DNA of 46,467 nucleotides. Origin: Rhodobiaceae bacterium. Its GTDB lineage: Bacteria; Pseudomonadota; Alphaproteobacteria; RS24. The translations under genes and the position numbers were made by a program. Shown here in pieces: positions 25,750 to 35,525 of this stretch; the stretch's first letter is position 1, and each line of letters begins with the position of its first letter. The notes under the pieces are model-generated. The model saw only the letters and a program-made list of their open reading frames with translations, ran no database searches and was not told the origin of the DNA. The stretch covers positions 101,949 to 148,415 of the forward strand of contig PBLK01000007.1 of assembly GCA_002721725.1 (NCBI GenBank), given 5' to 3'.

Positions 25750-26685
25750 ATGACGCAAGCATTTGTTTTTCCGGGCCAGGGCAGCCAAGCTGTCGGTATG
25801 GGCCGCGCCCTTGCTGAGGCTTATCCTGAAGCGCGCGCCGTCTTCGCCGCCGTTGATGACGCGCTGGGACAAAAATTGAGCGATTTGATGTGGGACGGGC
25901 CGGAAGATGAATTGACCCTGACAGAAAACGCGCAACCGGCGCTGATGGCGGTATCTATGGCTGCTTTGTGGGTGTTGGAAGGGCGTGGTTTGGTATTGGC
26001 CGACAGCGCGTCGCATGTCGCGGGGCACAGCCTCGGCGAATATACCGCGCTGACCGCAGCCGGTGCTTTGCAGCTTGAAGATACGGCGCGGCTTTTGAAA
26101 TTGCGCGGCCAAGCCATGCAGCGCGCCGTGCCGGTCGGTGTCGGCGCAATGGCTGCTCTTTTGGGGTTGGATTTCGAGGCGGTGGCTGAGATTGCCGAAG
26201 AAGCGGCAACCGGCGATGAAATTTGCGCCGCCGCCAATGATAATGCCAATGGGCAAGTGGTGATTTCAGGCCATGCGGCGGCAGTTGCGCGCGCTTGCGA
26301 CTTTGCCAAAGAGCGCGGTGCCAAGCGGGCGATGGAATTGCCGGTCAGCGCGCCTTTCCATTGCGCCCTTATGCAACCGGCGGCTGATGAAATGCAGGCA
26401 GCATTGGCTGAGACGACCATCAACGCGCCCTGTGTGCCGCTGATTGCCAATGTCACGGCGCAGGCGGTCAGCGATGGCGTCACTATTCGCGACTTATTGG
26501 TGCAACAAGTGACCGGCTCTGTGCGGTGGCGCGAGTCAATGATTTGGGCGGCAGATAATGGCGTCACCGAATTGGTGGAAATCGGCAGCGGTAAAGTGTT
26601 GACCGGCATGGCCAAGCGCATTGATGGCCGTTTGGCGGCGAAAGCGTTGAACACGCCGGAAGATATAGACGGATTTTTAGGCTAA
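25750..26685 (+). CDS. fabD: Malonyl-CoA:ACP transacylase
   Basis: 311 residues from the ATG at 25750, where MTQAFVFPGQGSQAVGMG is the family N-terminus; the frame stays open upstream but those codons lie in the promoter region. Active Ser94 in GHSLG and the catalytic His in SAPFHCALM near 200. Loads malonyl groups onto AcpP for fatty acid elongation. Ribosome binding site GAGAGG about 9 bases upstream. First gene of fabD-fabG-acpP-fabF. Confidence 0.96.
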   Translation: MTQAFVFPGQGSQAVGMGRALAEAYPEARAVFAAVDDALGQKLSDLMWDGPEDELTLTENAQPALMAVSMAALWVLEGRGLVLADSASHVAGHSLGEYTALTAAGALQLEDTARLLKLRGQAMQRAVPVGVGAMAALLGLDFEAVAEIAEEAATGDEICAAANDNANGQVVISGHAAAVARACDFAKERGAKRAMELPVSAPFHCALMQPAADEMQAALAETTINAPCVPLIANVTAQAVSDGVTIRDLLVQQVTGSVRWRESMIWAADNGVTELVEIGSGKVLTGMAKRIDGRLAAKALNTPEDIDGFLG

Positions 26686-26704
26686 TTACCGAAAGGAACA
26701 GGCC

Positions 26705-27442
26705 ATGTTTGATTTGAGCGGAAAAAATGCGCTGGTGACCGGCGCGTCAGGCGGTATTGGGCGCGAGATTGCCAAAACCTTGCACGCTGCTGGGGCCAAC
26801 GTCGGCTTGGCCGGCACGCGCGAAGCGGTGTTGAAGGAATTGGCCGATGAATTGGGCGATGGCGCGCATGTTTTGGTTGCTGATTTGTCGTCCGAAGACG
26901 GGGCGGCGGCACTCGCTGCCAATGCCGAAGAGGCAATGTCCGGCTTGGATATTTTGGTCAATAATGCGGGTATCACGCGCGATAATCTGGCGTTGCGTAT
27001 GAAAGATGAAGATTGGGATGCGGTGTTGTCCGTCAATCTGACCTCAAGCTTTCGTCTTATCCGCGCCGCGCTTCGCGGCATGATGAAACGCCGTCACGGA
27101 CGTATTATCGGCATTACCTCGGTTGTCGGCGTGACCGGCAATCCCGGCCAAGCCAATTATGCTGCCACCAAAGCGGGTATGATTGGCATGTCGAAATCCC
27201 TGGCGCAAGAAGTTGCCAGTCGCGGCATTACCGTCAACTGCGTGGCCCCGGGCTTTATCGCCACGCCAATGACCGATGTTTTGCCCGGTGAGCAAAAAGA
27301 AGCGCTCACCGCTGCTATTCCGGCGGGTCGCTTGGGCAGCGGCGATGATATTGCTGCTGCGTGTCTGTTTTTGGCCAGCGACGAAGCGGCCTATATTACT
27401 GGCCAGACCATGCATGTGAATGGCGGTATGGCGATGATTTAG
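26705..27442 (+). CDS. fabG: 3-oxoacyl-ACP reductase
   Basis: 245 residues. SDR with TGASGGIG (12-19), NNAG (86-89), and catalytic S139, Y152, K156. NADPH-dependent reduction of beta-ketoacyl-ACP. Starts 19 bases after fabD with AAGGA as ribosome binding site. Position between fabD and acpP separates it from the many other SDRs of the genome. Confidence 0.96.
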   Translation: MFDLSGKNALVTGASGGIGREIAKTLHAAGANVGLAGTREAVLKELADELGDGAHVLVADLSSEDGAAALAANAEEAMSGLDILVNNAGITRDNLALRMKDEDWDAVLSVNLTSSFRLIRAALRGMMKRRHGRIIGITSVVGVTGNPGQANYAATKAGMIGMSKSLAQEVASRGITVNCVAPGFIATPMTDVLPGEQKEALTAAIPAGRLGSGDDIAAACLFLASDEAAYITGQTMHVNGGMAMI

Positions 27443-27531
27443 CGCTTGCTTTTCACGCTATAGACACAATGTGTAAAGGGTGATAGGGAAACCCCAAGTG
27501 TCACACGACGCTTGTCCCAAAGAGGGGAATC

Positions 27532-27554
27532 GCTGTTCAAAATCAAGGAACAGC
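27532..27554 (+). promoter_or_regulatory. Stem-loop in the acpP leader
   Basis: Perfect 7-base inverted repeat GCTGTTC / GAACAGC with a 9-base loop, 22 bases before the acpP ATG and just before its AAGGAG. It lies in the 134-base fabG-acpP gap, which may also hold an acpP promoter (TTTTCA, 16 bases, TGTAAA around 27449-27476; weak). It could act as an mRNA stabiliser or partial attenuator raising acpP over fabG. Confidence 0.4.
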
Positions 27555-27576
27555 CCAAATTTTGAAGGAGCTTGTC

Positions 27577-27810
27577 ATGAGTGATATTGCCGATCGCGTA
27601 AAGAAAATCGTTGTTGAAAACCTCGGCGTAGATGCCGGTGACGTAAATGAAGCTGCCAGCTTTATTGACGATCTCGGTGCAGACAGCCTCGACACGGTTG
27701 AACTGGTTATGGCTTTTGAAGAAGAATTCGGTATTGAAATTCCTGATGACGCCGCAGAAACCATTCTAACGGTTGCCGACGCTGTAAAATTCATCGAACA
27801 GGCCGGCTAA
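27577..27810 (+). CDS. acpP: Acyl carrier protein
   Basis: 77 residues from ATG 27577, with AAGGAG 6 bases upstream. Acidic four-helix protein; Ser37 in [12 protein letters not shown] takes the phosphopantetheine arm. Central carrier in fatty acid and lipid A synthesis. Translation signals are the best in this operon, in keeping with the high level of ACP in cells. Confidence 0.98.
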   Translation: MSDIADRVKKIVVENLGVDAGDVNEAASFIDDLGADSLDTVELVMAFEEEFGIEIPDDAAETILTVADAVKFIEQAG

Positions 27811-27822
27811 GGCTCAAAAATC

Positions 27823-29088
27823 GTGCGACGCGTCGTTATTACCGGCATCGGGTCGGTGAACCCGCTGGGTGAGACCGCTGAGAAAAGCTGGCAAAACCTG
27901 CTTTCCGGCCGATCCGGCGCCGGTCCTATAACCGGTTTCGACGTGTCGGATTTGCCCTGCCAAATTGCCTGTCATATTGACCGCGCAGACGAGCAGGGTG
28001 AAAACGGCTTCAACTCCGACATCTATGTTGAGCCGAAAGAACAAAAGCGCATGGATGATTTCATCATTTATGCCATGGCGGCCAGCGATATGGCGTTGGC
28101 CGATAGCGGTTACAAGCCTGAAAGCGAAGAGCAGCAATATCGCACCGGTGTTCTCATCGGTGCCGGTATTGGCGGCTTGCAGGGCATTGAAGATGGTGCT
28201 TTCACTGTGCGCGACCGTGGCCCGCGTCGTCTCAGCCCGTTTTTTATTCCGGGCGCGCTTATCAATCTGGCCGGCGGTCAAGTTTCCATCAAGCACGGGC
28301 TGAAAGGTCCCAATCACGCGGTTGTTACGGCCTGTTCAACCGGCGCGCATGCCATTGGCGATGCGGCGCGGCTGATTATGCTCGACGATGCTGATGTGAT
28401 GGTGGCGGGCGGCACGGAGTCGGCGATTTGCCGTCTCGGCATTGCCGGTTTTGCAGCCTGCCGTGCGCTTTCAACCGGTTTTAACGATACGCCTGAAAAA
28501 GGCTCGCGCCCCTATGACAAAGACCGTGACGGCTTTGTTATGGGCGAAGGCGCGGGTGTCGTCATTCTCGAAGAATATGAACACGCCAAAGCGCGTGGCG
28601 CAAAAATCTATGCCGAAGTTGTCGGCTATGGCTTGTCGGGCGATGCGTTTCACATCACATCACCTGCCGAAGACGGTTCGGGCGGGTATCGCTCCATGCT
28701 AGCGGCGTTGAAACGCAGCGGCCTGTCGCCGGAAGATATCGGCTATGTCAACGCGCATGGCACATCAACGCCGCTAGGCGATGAAATTGAATTGAAAGCT
28801 GTCGAACGCTTGTTTGGCGGCGCATCAGACGGGCTGACCATGAGCTCGACGAAATCGGCCATCGGTCATTTGCTCGGTGCGGCCGGTGCGGTGGAGGCGA
28901 TTTTCTCAATTCTCGCCATACGTGACGGTATTGTGCCGCCAACGCTCAATCTTGATAATCCATCGGTCGATTCAAAAATCAATCTGGTGCCGCATAAAGC
29001 GCAAGAGCGCGAAGTAAAGGCGGCCTTGTCTAACAGTTTCGGCTTTGGAGGCACCAATGCCTCGCTGGTCTTTAAGGCCGTTGAGTAG
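27823..29088 (+). CDS. fabF: 3-oxoacyl-ACP synthase II
   Basis: 421 residues, GTG start 12 bases after acpP. Thiolase fold with the Cys-His-His triad: C171 (VTACSTGAHA), H312 (NAHGTSTPLGD) and H349 (SAIGHLLGAAG). Condenses malonyl-ACP with acyl-ACP. The ~10-residue insertion around NGFNSDIYVEPKEQ is normal for FabF. Confidence 0.97.
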   Translation: MRRVVITGIGSVNPLGETAEKSWQNLLSGRSGAGPITGFDVSDLPCQIACHIDRADEQGENGFNSDIYVEPKEQKRMDDFIIYAMAASDMALADSGYKPESEEQQYRTGVLIGAGIGGLQGIEDGAFTVRDRGPRRLSPFFIPGALINLAGGQVSIKHGLKGPNHAVVTACSTGAHAIGDAARLIMLDDADVMVAGGTESAICRLGIAGFAACRALSTGFNDTPEKGSRPYDKDRDGFVMGEGAGVVILEEYEHAKARGAKIYAEVVGYGLSGDAFHITSPAEDGSGGYRSMLAALKRSGLSPEDIGYVNAHGTSTPLGDEIELKAVERLFGGASDGLTMSSTKSAIGHLLGAAGAVEAIFSILAIRDGIVPPTLNLDNPSVDSKINLVPHKAQEREVKAALSNSFGFGGTNASLVFKAVE

Positions 29089-29094
29089 CGCGGT

Positions 29095-30084
29095 TTGGCA
29101 CGGCTGAAACAGCTTATCTTAAAATTTCGTGGTCTTATTATTGTTGCCGCAGTCAGCGGCAGTTTGGCTGGTGCCGTTATTTTGGGGCTGGTTTATTTGC
29201 CCGGCCCGCATGGCGACACCACGCGTGTCTTGCTGCAAAGCGGGGTATCTGCGCGCACCATTGCCGGTAATTTGGCCGAAGCGGGTGTTTTGCGGAGCGG
29301 CTTTTTGTTCCGTCTTTATGTGCGGCTCAGCGGCGAGAGCGTCAATTTGAAAGCGGGGGAATATGATATTCCTGCCGCCGCCAATATGCTTGCCGTGCTG
29401 CGCGTCGTCACCAAAGGCGACATCGTGCTGCATCCCATCACCATTGCTGAGGGGCTGACCAGCATGCAAATCGTCAAGCTGCTGCAAGATGAAACGGTGC
29501 TGACGGGCGATGTGAAACTGCCGAAAGAGGGCAGCTTGTTGCCCGAAACCTATAAGGTAGAGCGCGGCATGACACGTGCGGCGCTGATTGCGAAAATGCA
29601 AGTGGCGCAGAAAACCGCGCTCGACGAATTATGGCCGCAACGGCGGAAAAAACTGCCGTTTAAGACCAAGCGCGAGGCGCTTATTTTGGCCTCGATTGTT
29701 GAGCGCGAAACCGGCGTCGCTTCCGAGCGTCCGCTGGTTGCAGCGGTTTTTGTCAATCGCTTGAGAAAGGGCATGCGCCTGCAATCAGACCCGACGATTA
29801 TTTACGGGCTTGTCGGCGGTCAAGGAAAGCTTGGCCGCCCGATACGGCGCAGCGAAATTCGCCGCAAAACGCCCTATAATACCTATCGTATTAACGGCCT
29901 GCCGCCGACACCGATTGCCAATCCCGGGCGCGCCTCGATTGCCGCCGTGCTCAATCCGGCGGATAGCAAAGCGCTTTATTTTGTGGCCGACGGCTCGGGT
30001 GGCCATGCTTTCGCTGAAACGCTGGACGCGCACAATAAAAATGTCCGGCGTTGGCGGCAAATCGAAAAACAAAACCGCAGATAG
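29095..30084 (+). CDS. mltG: Endolytic murein transglycosylase MltG (YceG-like)
   Basis: 329 residues from a TTG at 29095, 6 bases after fabF. One membrane helix (~13-33), a LysM-like subdomain, then the YceG catalytic domain with Glu203 in ILASIVERET and QSDPTIIYGL. Cleaves nascent glycan strands and so sets chain length. The fabF-mltG adjacency is standard; yicC, often next, is absent and gmk follows directly. The start lacks a clear ribosome binding site. Confidence 0.92.
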   Translation: MARLKQLILKFRGLIIVAAVSGSLAGAVILGLVYLPGPHGDTTRVLLQSGVSARTIAGNLAEAGVLRSGFLFRLYVRLSGESVNLKAGEYDIPAAANMLAVLRVVTKGDIVLHPITIAEGLTSMQIVKLLQDETVLTGDVKLPKEGSLLPETYKVERGMTRAALIAKMQVAQKTALDELWPQRRKKLPFKTKREALILASIVERETGVASERPLVAAVFVNRLRKGMRLQSDPTIIYGLVGGQGKLGRPIRRSEIRRKTPYNTYRINGLPPTPIANPGRASIAAVLNPADSKALYFVADGSGGHAFAETLDAHNKNVRRWRQIEKQNRR

Positions 30085-30128
30085 GCTATAGTTGTCTCCA
30101 GCGATTCTGATTCGAGAGGCGTTTGCTT

Positions 30129-30764
30129 ATGTCGTCAGCCATTAACCGACGCGGTTTGATGTTGGTTTTGTCGTCACCATCGGGTGCGGGCAAAACAACT
30201 TTGGCGCGCGGCCTGTTGGAGACAGACGGCAATATCAACATGTCTGTCTCGGTGACCACGCGTAAACCGCGCCCCGGCGAGACCGATGGGCAGGATTATC
30301 ATTTTGTTGATACGCAAGCTTTTGGCGAAATGCGGAATCGCGGCGAGTTGCTTGAGCACGCCAAAGTGTTCGATAATTATTACGGCACGCCGCGCGCGCC
30401 GGTTGAAACGGTGCTGGCGGCCGGCCGTGATGTATTGTTCGATATTGATTGGCAGGGCACTCAGCAATTACAGGAAGCGGCGGCTGATGATTTGGTCAAA
30501 ATCTTCATTTTGCCACCGACAGCGGCTGAGCTTGAAAAACGGCTGAACAGTCGGGCGCAAGACAGCGCTGATGTGGTGGCATCGCGCATGGCAAAAGCGT
30601 CTGATGAAATCAGCCATTATCCTGAATATGACTATATTATCGTCAATGAGGATGCGGCGGCCAGCCTGGCGCAAGTGCAAGCCATTTTGACATCAGAACG
30701 GCTGAAGCGCGGACGCCAAACCGGCCTGTCCGATTTTGTTAAAACCTTGCGCGAGGCGCTTTAG
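30129..30764 (+). CDS. gmk: Guanylate kinase
   Basis: 211 residues from ATG 30129 (a TTG at 30123 is less likely because GAGAGGC sits at better spacing from the ATG). P-loop SSPSGAGKTT (15-24), the GMP-binding segment VSVTTRKPRPGETDGQDYHF and the lid region. Phosphorylates GMP to GDP, downstream of guaB/guaA. Its stop overlaps the stop of the convergent adh. Confidence 0.96.
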   Translation: MSSAINRRGLMLVLSSPSGAGKTTLARGLLETDGNINMSVSVTTRKPRPGETDGQDYHFVDTQAFGEMRNRGELLEHAKVFDNYYGTPRAPVETVLAAGRDVLFDIDWQGTQQLQEAAADDLVKIFILPPTAAELEKRLNSRAQDSADVVASRMAKASDEISHYPEYDYIIVNEDAAASLAQVQAILTSERLKRGRQTGLSDFVKTLREAL

Positions 30765-31807
30765 TTTTTAAGAACCACGCGCCCGAGAATATTGCCTTCG
30801 CGTAAATCATCGAGCGTGCGGCTTGCTTCGGACATGGCGCGGGTTTCAACCGGTATCGGGTTGATTTTACCGGCCTTGACAATTTCCAGCATTTCAATCG
30901 TGTCTGCCAATGTGCCGGTCATTGAGCCGCCAATGGACATGGCGCGGAACGGGAACATGGGAATAGGCTGGGTGAAAGCGCCACCAAACAGGCCGACAAT
31001 TTTCACTTCACCACCACGACGCAGCGCGCCGGTGGCAAATTGCAAAGAGCCTTCAGCGCCGACGAAATCAGCCGCACCGGCGACACCGCCATTCGTGTCG
31101 GCAATCAGCTTTTGCAAATCGCCTTCGGTTTTCGGATTGTAAGCGGCTTTGGCACCGGCCCCCATTGCGGCTTGCAACTTATTGTCGTCAAGGTCGGCGA
31201 CAATCGGCGCTTCGTCAAACATTTCCAGCGCAAATTGCAGAGCCATCATGCCGACACCGCCAAGTCCGACAATCAATGCCGGTTCGCCCTTGTCGCCCGT
31301 ATTGAGATATTTCAACGCGCCATAAGCGGTAATGCCGGAGCACATATACGTGCTGGCCAGACCGGGTGCAATGTCACCGGCGTCAAGGCAATAGCGCTCA
31401 TGCGGTACGAGGCAGTGAGTTGAAAAGCCACCTGGAAGATTGACCCCCAACGCGCGGCCATTACACAAATTTTCGCGGCCATTATTGCAATCATTGCAAT
31501 CGCCACAACCAATCCAGGGATAAACGACACGTCGGTCACCCACTTTGACATCTTTCACATCTTCGCCAATTTCGCTCACAATGCCTTCAATTTCATGGCC
31601 TAACGTGAATGGTGTCTGGCGCGCGCCGCGCACATCGAGCTGATTTCCGCCGCCCATGTCAAAATGACCGTCGTGGAAATGCACGTCGGAGTGGCAAACG
31701 CCACAATGGGTGATTTCAACCAGTACTTCGCTGCCAGTCGGGAGCGGTGTTTCGCTTTCAACCGTCTCTAACGCAACTCCATATTCTGTTATAGCTTGGC
31801 TTTTCAT
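30761..31807 (-). CDS. Zinc-dependent alcohol dehydrogenase (MDR family)
   Basis: 348 residues from ATG 31807, chosen for the GGGGGA upstream and the 4-base overlap with the rsmA stop. Catalytic zinc ligands C35 (THCGVCHSD), H71 (LGHE) and C156; structural zinc C101, C104, C107 and C115; Rossmann GLGGVG (181-186). NAD(P)-dependent oxidation of an alcohol or reduction of an aldehyde; substrate not predictable. Translational coupling to rsmA is unexpected for a catabolic enzyme and suggests local rearrangement. Confidence 0.88.
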   Translation of the reverse strand: MKSQAITEYGVALETVESETPLPTGSEVLVEITHCGVCHSDVHFHDGHFDMGGGNQLDVRGARQTPFTLGHEIEGIVSEIGEDVKDVKVGDRRVVYPWIGCGDCNDCNNGRENLCNGRALGVNLPGGFSTHCLVPHERYCLDAGDIAPGLASTYMCSGITAYGALKYLNTGDKGEPALIVGLGGVGMMALQFALEMFDEAPIVADLDDNKLQAAMGAGAKAAYNPKTEGDLQKLIADTNGGVAGAADFVGAEGSLQFATGALRRGGEVKIVGLFGGAFTQPIPMFPFRAMSIGGSMTGTLADTIEMLEIVKAGKINPIPVETRAMSEASRTLDDLREGNILGRVVLKN

Positions 31808-32670
31808 AATTCCCCCACTTTGTAATTTGGCAATAATCTCGCCAGCTTGCAAAAATCATCAATCGTCAGCACCTCGGCGCGTGCGGTTTCGTCAATCCCT
31901 GCTTCTACCAAAAGCGCTTGAGGGTCTGAGCATATCCGTTTCAGGCTGGCACGCAACATTTTCCGCCTCTGACCAAAAGCTGCGGCAGTCAGTTTTCTTA
32001 GTATCTCGGGATCGGCATCGGCCATTGGTTGGGCGCGCGGCACAAGATGGGCAATCGCCGATGTCACTTTCGGCGGTGGCACGAAAACTTGCCGGTCCAA
32101 CTCAAAAGCCAAATCAGCATCGCAAAGCCAATTTGCTAAAACGGCGAGACGGCCATAATGCTTATCGCCCGCCTGGGCGGTAATGCGCTGCGCCACTTCT
32201 TTTTGAAACATTAGCGTCATCGACAAAAACGAAGGCTGCCAAATACCATCAGACCATCCTCTATCGAGCCAGCCGGTAAGGAGTGCCGTGCCGATATTAT
32301 AGGGCAGGTTGGAAACGATACGGTATGGCCCTTCGCTGAGCTCATCCGGATTGATTTCCAGCGCGTCCCCCTCAATAATATTGAGCCGGGCGGGATAGGC
32401 TTGGGCAATTTCTTGGAGCGCCGGAATGAAGCGATTATCGGCCTCAATGACGTGAACTTTTCGCGCCCCTTCTATCAACAGGCCGCGCGTCAATCCGCCT
32501 GGGCCGGGGCCAATTTCAACAACTTCACAATCGGTCAAATTACCCGCTAGGCGGGCAATGCGCCGTGTTACATTAAGATCGAGAATAAAATTTTGTCCGA
32601 ATTTTTTATCGGCTCTCAAGCGGTGTTTATTGATGACATCGCGCAGCGGGGGCAGTTCAACATCATGCAC
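31804..32670 (-). CDS. rsmA: 16S rRNA (adenine-N6,N6) dimethyltransferase RsmA (KsgA)
   Basis: 288 residues. Dimethylates A1518 and A1519 of 16S rRNA. KKFGQNFILD near the N-terminus, SAM motif EIGPGPGGLT (52-61) and the catalytic NLPY (121-124). Thirteen bases after surA on the same strand; pdxA, which normally lies between surA and rsmA, is missing here. Confidence 0.96.
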   Translation of the reverse strand: MHDVELPPLRDVINKHRLRADKKFGQNFILDLNVTRRIARLAGNLTDCEVVEIGPGPGGLTRGLLIEGARKVHVIEADNRFIPALQEIAQAYPARLNIIEGDALEINPDELSEGPYRIVSNLPYNIGTALLTGWLDRGWSDGIWQPSFLSMTLMFQKEVAQRITAQAGDKHYGRLAVLANWLCDADLAFELDRQVFVPPPKVTSAIAHLVPRAQPMADADPEILRKLTAAAFGQRRKMLRASLKRICSDPQALLVEAGIDETARAEVLTIDDFCKLARLLPNYKVGEL

Positions 32671-32683
32671 AGCAGGAACTCAT

Positions 32684-33907
32684 TTAGCGATATTCAACAA
32701 CCGCGTCGCGCCGCAGGTCACGCAAATGACGTCGGGCCATGATGGATATGCGTTGAGAGAAAATGTTATCAGCAATCTGCTCACGAGAAATTTTAATGCC
32801 CAAATTATCCTTACGGTCACACACAATGTAAATGTTGGTGGCATCATCTTGCTTGCTTGGCGGGGTAACTCCGCCAGCCTCCAGATTGGCGACCGCGCGC
32901 GCAATGTTAGCTGGTAAGTTGCGAAGTTCTTGGAGGCCAGAGCGTTTCATTGAGGCGTTCATTTTTTTGGCAGCACCTTGGGCCCGGCGACAGGTTTTGA
33001 AATCATCAATAAATTCGGCAACGCGCTTGTCTTTTACCGCAGCGGGAAAGACCACGGTCAGCACATCAAATTTGTTTTTAGAAGTGTCATTGCCGCCGGC
33101 GCGTTTATCGGCCAGCGCCAGAATATACACGCCCCCGGTTGTCAGAATGGGTGGCGAAATTTGTCCAACTTGCATTTGCTTTACTACTTGCGACAAGCGC
33201 GGGTTCAGCTGGTCGGCTGAAATCCAACCAAGCTGGCCTCCTTGCGCGGCTGTTGGCGCGATTGAAAACTGTCGCGCCACGGCAGGAAAAGATATGCCTG
33301 ATTGCAATTGTTCAACAATCTCACCGGATATTTGGCGGACCTGCTCCTCAGTGGAGAAGTTATCGAGATTGAGCAATATCTCGCTGACCAAATAGCGCGT
33401 CTGGTTGACGGCTTTCACAGCTTTTTCATATTGCTCCTGGATTTCCATGTCGCCTACCGATATGCGACCACCGAAGTTACGCCGGACAAATTGGTTCCAA
33501 GCCAGTTCAGCACGAATTTGCGCCCGTAGTGTATCTTCCTCAATGGCCTTGTCTTTAAGGAATTCTTTTATGCCATCCAATGTCCGACTGTCTTGCTTGG
33601 CCAGTAGTTCCATGCGCTCTTCAATTTCGGCTTCTTCGATTTGAATTTCCACGCGCGCGGCTTCTTGCAGTTGTAATTTTTCATCTACCAAAGACCGCAA
33701 AACCTGTTGGCGCATGCGCTCAGTCATTTCAGCTGATTTTTCAATGCCTGAAGAGGCAAAAAACAAATCGACGCGTTGATCGACGTCATAAAGCGAGATG
33801 ACTTGGTCATTGACCACGGCGGCAATACCTTCAACGTCTCGCGCCGAGGTGGGGCTTACCGTTAGGAACAGATACAGCATCATGCCAAAAAGTCGAACAG
33901 TATTCAT
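32684..33907 (-). CDS. surA: Periplasmic chaperone/peptidyl-prolyl isomerase SurA-like
   Basis: 407 residues from ATG 33907 (GGA 9 bases upstream; an ATG at 33922 is also possible). Signal peptide ~1-22 ending PTSA. N-terminal SurA chaperone region (~27-165), a parvulin domain at ~172-268 ([27 protein letters not shown]) and a degenerate second parvulin-like region (~282-365). Escorts outer-membrane proteins to the Bam complex (see bamB). lptD is not upstream; pepA is, divergently. Confidence 0.88.
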   Translation of the reverse strand: MNTVRLFGMMLYLFLTVSPTSARDVEGIAAVVNDQVISLYDVDQRVDLFFASSGIEKSAEMTERMRQQVLRSLVDEKLQLQEAARVEIQIEEAEIEERMELLAKQDSRTLDGIKEFLKDKAIEEDTLRAQIRAELAWNQFVRRNFGGRISVGDMEIQEQYEKAVKAVNQTRYLVSEILLNLDNFSTEEQVRQISGEIVEQLQSGISFPAVARQFSIAPTAAQGGQLGWISADQLNPRLSQVVKQMQVGQISPPILTTGGVYILALADKRAGGNDTSKNKFDVLTVVFPAAVKDKRVAEFIDDFKTCRRAQGAAKKMNASMKRSGLQELRNLPANIARAVANLEAGGVTPPSKQDDATNIYIVCDRKDNLGIKISREQIADNIFSQRISIMARRHLRDLRRDAVVEYR

Positions 33908-34040
33908 TTCGTTTCCATTCATGCGTCAAAATGCGACGCTGAGACTCCCTCTTACCCTAAAACGGGTATGGACGCATGGATTTTTACACCATAATGTGTG
34001 CCACAATAAACCTTCAAGTTTTTGCTGCATGGAGAAAAAT
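33908..34040. promoter_or_regulatory. Divergent surA/pepA promoter region
   Basis: A 133-base gap with outward-facing genes. A good -10-like CATAAT lies at 33990-33995 on the plus strand with only a poor -35 upstream, and a 5-base inverted repeat TACCC/GGGTA occurs near 33953-33968. GGAG at 34031-34034 serves pepA. Confidence 0.4.
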
Positions 34041-35525
34041 ATGCCCCTTTCTATCGCTTTGGCCACCGACAAACTGCCCGAAAAGGGTTCGCTTATCATC
34101 ACCGCAACCGATGGCGGCAAGCTCGGCACATTGGGCAAGCAATTAGATAAAAAAATCGGTGGTGCCATCAGCAAAGCCATGAAAATCAAAAAATTCAAAG
34201 GCAAACCAGCTTCCATGTTTGCCCTGCTTGCACCCGCCAAATCTGACCTCGACCGTATTGTGGTGCTGGGTGTCGGCGACAGTAAAAAGCTGAACGCGGC
34301 TGACGCTGAGAAAATGGGCGGCACGGCGTTGGGCGCTGTTGAAAAGACGGAAGGCAATGTGACCTTTCTCATTGAACCAATGGGCAGCAATGTCGCGGAA
34401 GGTGAAATTGCGGCGCGCGCGGCCATTGGTGCATATTTGCGCGACTATAAGTTTGAAACCTATAAGACGAAAAACAAAACCAGCGGCGGGCCAAAGAAAT
34501 TTACCGTCGCCACGAAAGCGGCAACGGCTGCCAAAAAGGCCTATGCCGAATTGAAAGCGGTTGCCGATGGCACGATTATTGCGCGCGATTTGGTCAATGA
34601 GCCGTCCAATATTCTGACACCGCCGGAATTTGCCAAGCGCACTAAAGCGCTGAGTAAATTGGGTGTGAAAGTAGAAGTGTTGAGCGAAGCGCAAATGAAA
34701 AAACTGGGCATGGGCTCGCTACTCGGTGTCGGGCAGGGCAGTGTGCACCCCAGTCAAATGGTTGTCATGCAATGGAATGGGGCGGCCAAGTCAAAACAGC
34801 CGGTCGCGTTTATCGGCAAGGGTGTGTGCTTTGATACGGGTGGTATTTCCATCAAGCCTGCCGGTGGTATGGAAGACATGAAGGGCGATATGGGCGGCGC
34901 GGCAGCGGTGACCGGCCTGATGCATGCGCTGGCTGCGCGCAAAGCAAAGGTCAATGCAATCGGGGTTATCGGTTTGGTTGAAAACATGCCCGATGGCAAT
35001 GCACAACGCCCCGGCGATATTGTGACCTCCATGTCGGGTCAGACGATTGAAGTGCTGAATACGGATGCTGAAGGCCGTCTCGTTTTGGCCGATGCGCTGT
35101 GGTACACGCAAAAACGTTTCAAGCCGCAATTCATGATTGATTTGGCGACACTGACGGGCGCGATAATGATTGCGCTGGGACAAGACTATGCCGGCATGTT
35201 TGCCAGCGATGACCGTTTGGCCGAACAATTGACTGAGGTCGGCAATGCTGAAGGCGAGAAAGTCTGGCGCATGCCGATGAATGATAATTTCGACAAAATG
35301 ATAAACACGCCCAATGCCGATATGAAAAATATCGGCGGTCGTTATGCCGGTTCATCAACGGCAGCGCAATTTTTGAAGCGCTTTACCAATGATGTGCCCT
35401 GGGTGCATTTGGATATTGCCGGCACCGCAATGGGCAGCCCGAAAACTTCTACCAGCCGCACTTGGGCATCGGGCTATGGTGTGCGCTTGCTCGACCGTCT
35501 GGTGAAGGCGCATTACGAAAAATAA
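34041..35525 (+). CDS. pepA: Leucyl aminopeptidase (cytosol aminopeptidase, M17)
   Basis: 494 residues from ATG 34041, 6 bases after GGAG; upstream in-frame codons belong to the promoter region. M17 family: metal-binding K260 and downstream Asp in [15 protein letters not shown], and the signature NTDAEGRL at 340-347. Dinuclear Zn/Mn hexamer that releases N-terminal residues; in some bacteria it also binds DNA. Coupled to holC, which starts in its stop codon. Confidence 0.95.
   Translation: MPLSIALATDKLPEKGSLIITATDGGKLGTLGKQLDKKIGGAISKAMKIKKFKGKPASMFALLAPAKSDLDRIVVLGVGDSKKLNAADAEKMGGTALGAVEKTEGNVTFLIEPMGSNVAEGEIAARAAIGAYLRDYKFETYKTKNKTSGGPKKFTVATKAATAAKKAYAELKAVADGTIIARDLVNEPSNILTPPEFAKRTKALSKLGVKVEVLSEAQMKKLGMGSLLGVGQGSVHPSQMVVMQWNGAAKSKQPVAFIGKGVCFDTGGISIKPAGGMEDMKGDMGGAAAVTGLMHALAARKAKVNAIGVIGLVENMPDGNAQRPGDIVTSMSGQTIEVLNTDAEGRLVLADALWYTQKRFKPQFMIDLATLTGAIMIALGQDYAGMFASDDRLAEQLTEVGNAEGEKVWRMPMNDNFDKMINTPNADMKNIGGRYAGSSTAAQFLKRFTNDVPWVHLDIAGTAMGSPKTSTSRTWASGYGVRLLDRLVKAHYEK

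Noticed and set aside
33798-34040. N-terminal extension of PepA
   Set aside because: The open frame upstream is not family-like, is antisense to the surA start, and the ATG at 34041 has an ideal GGAG.
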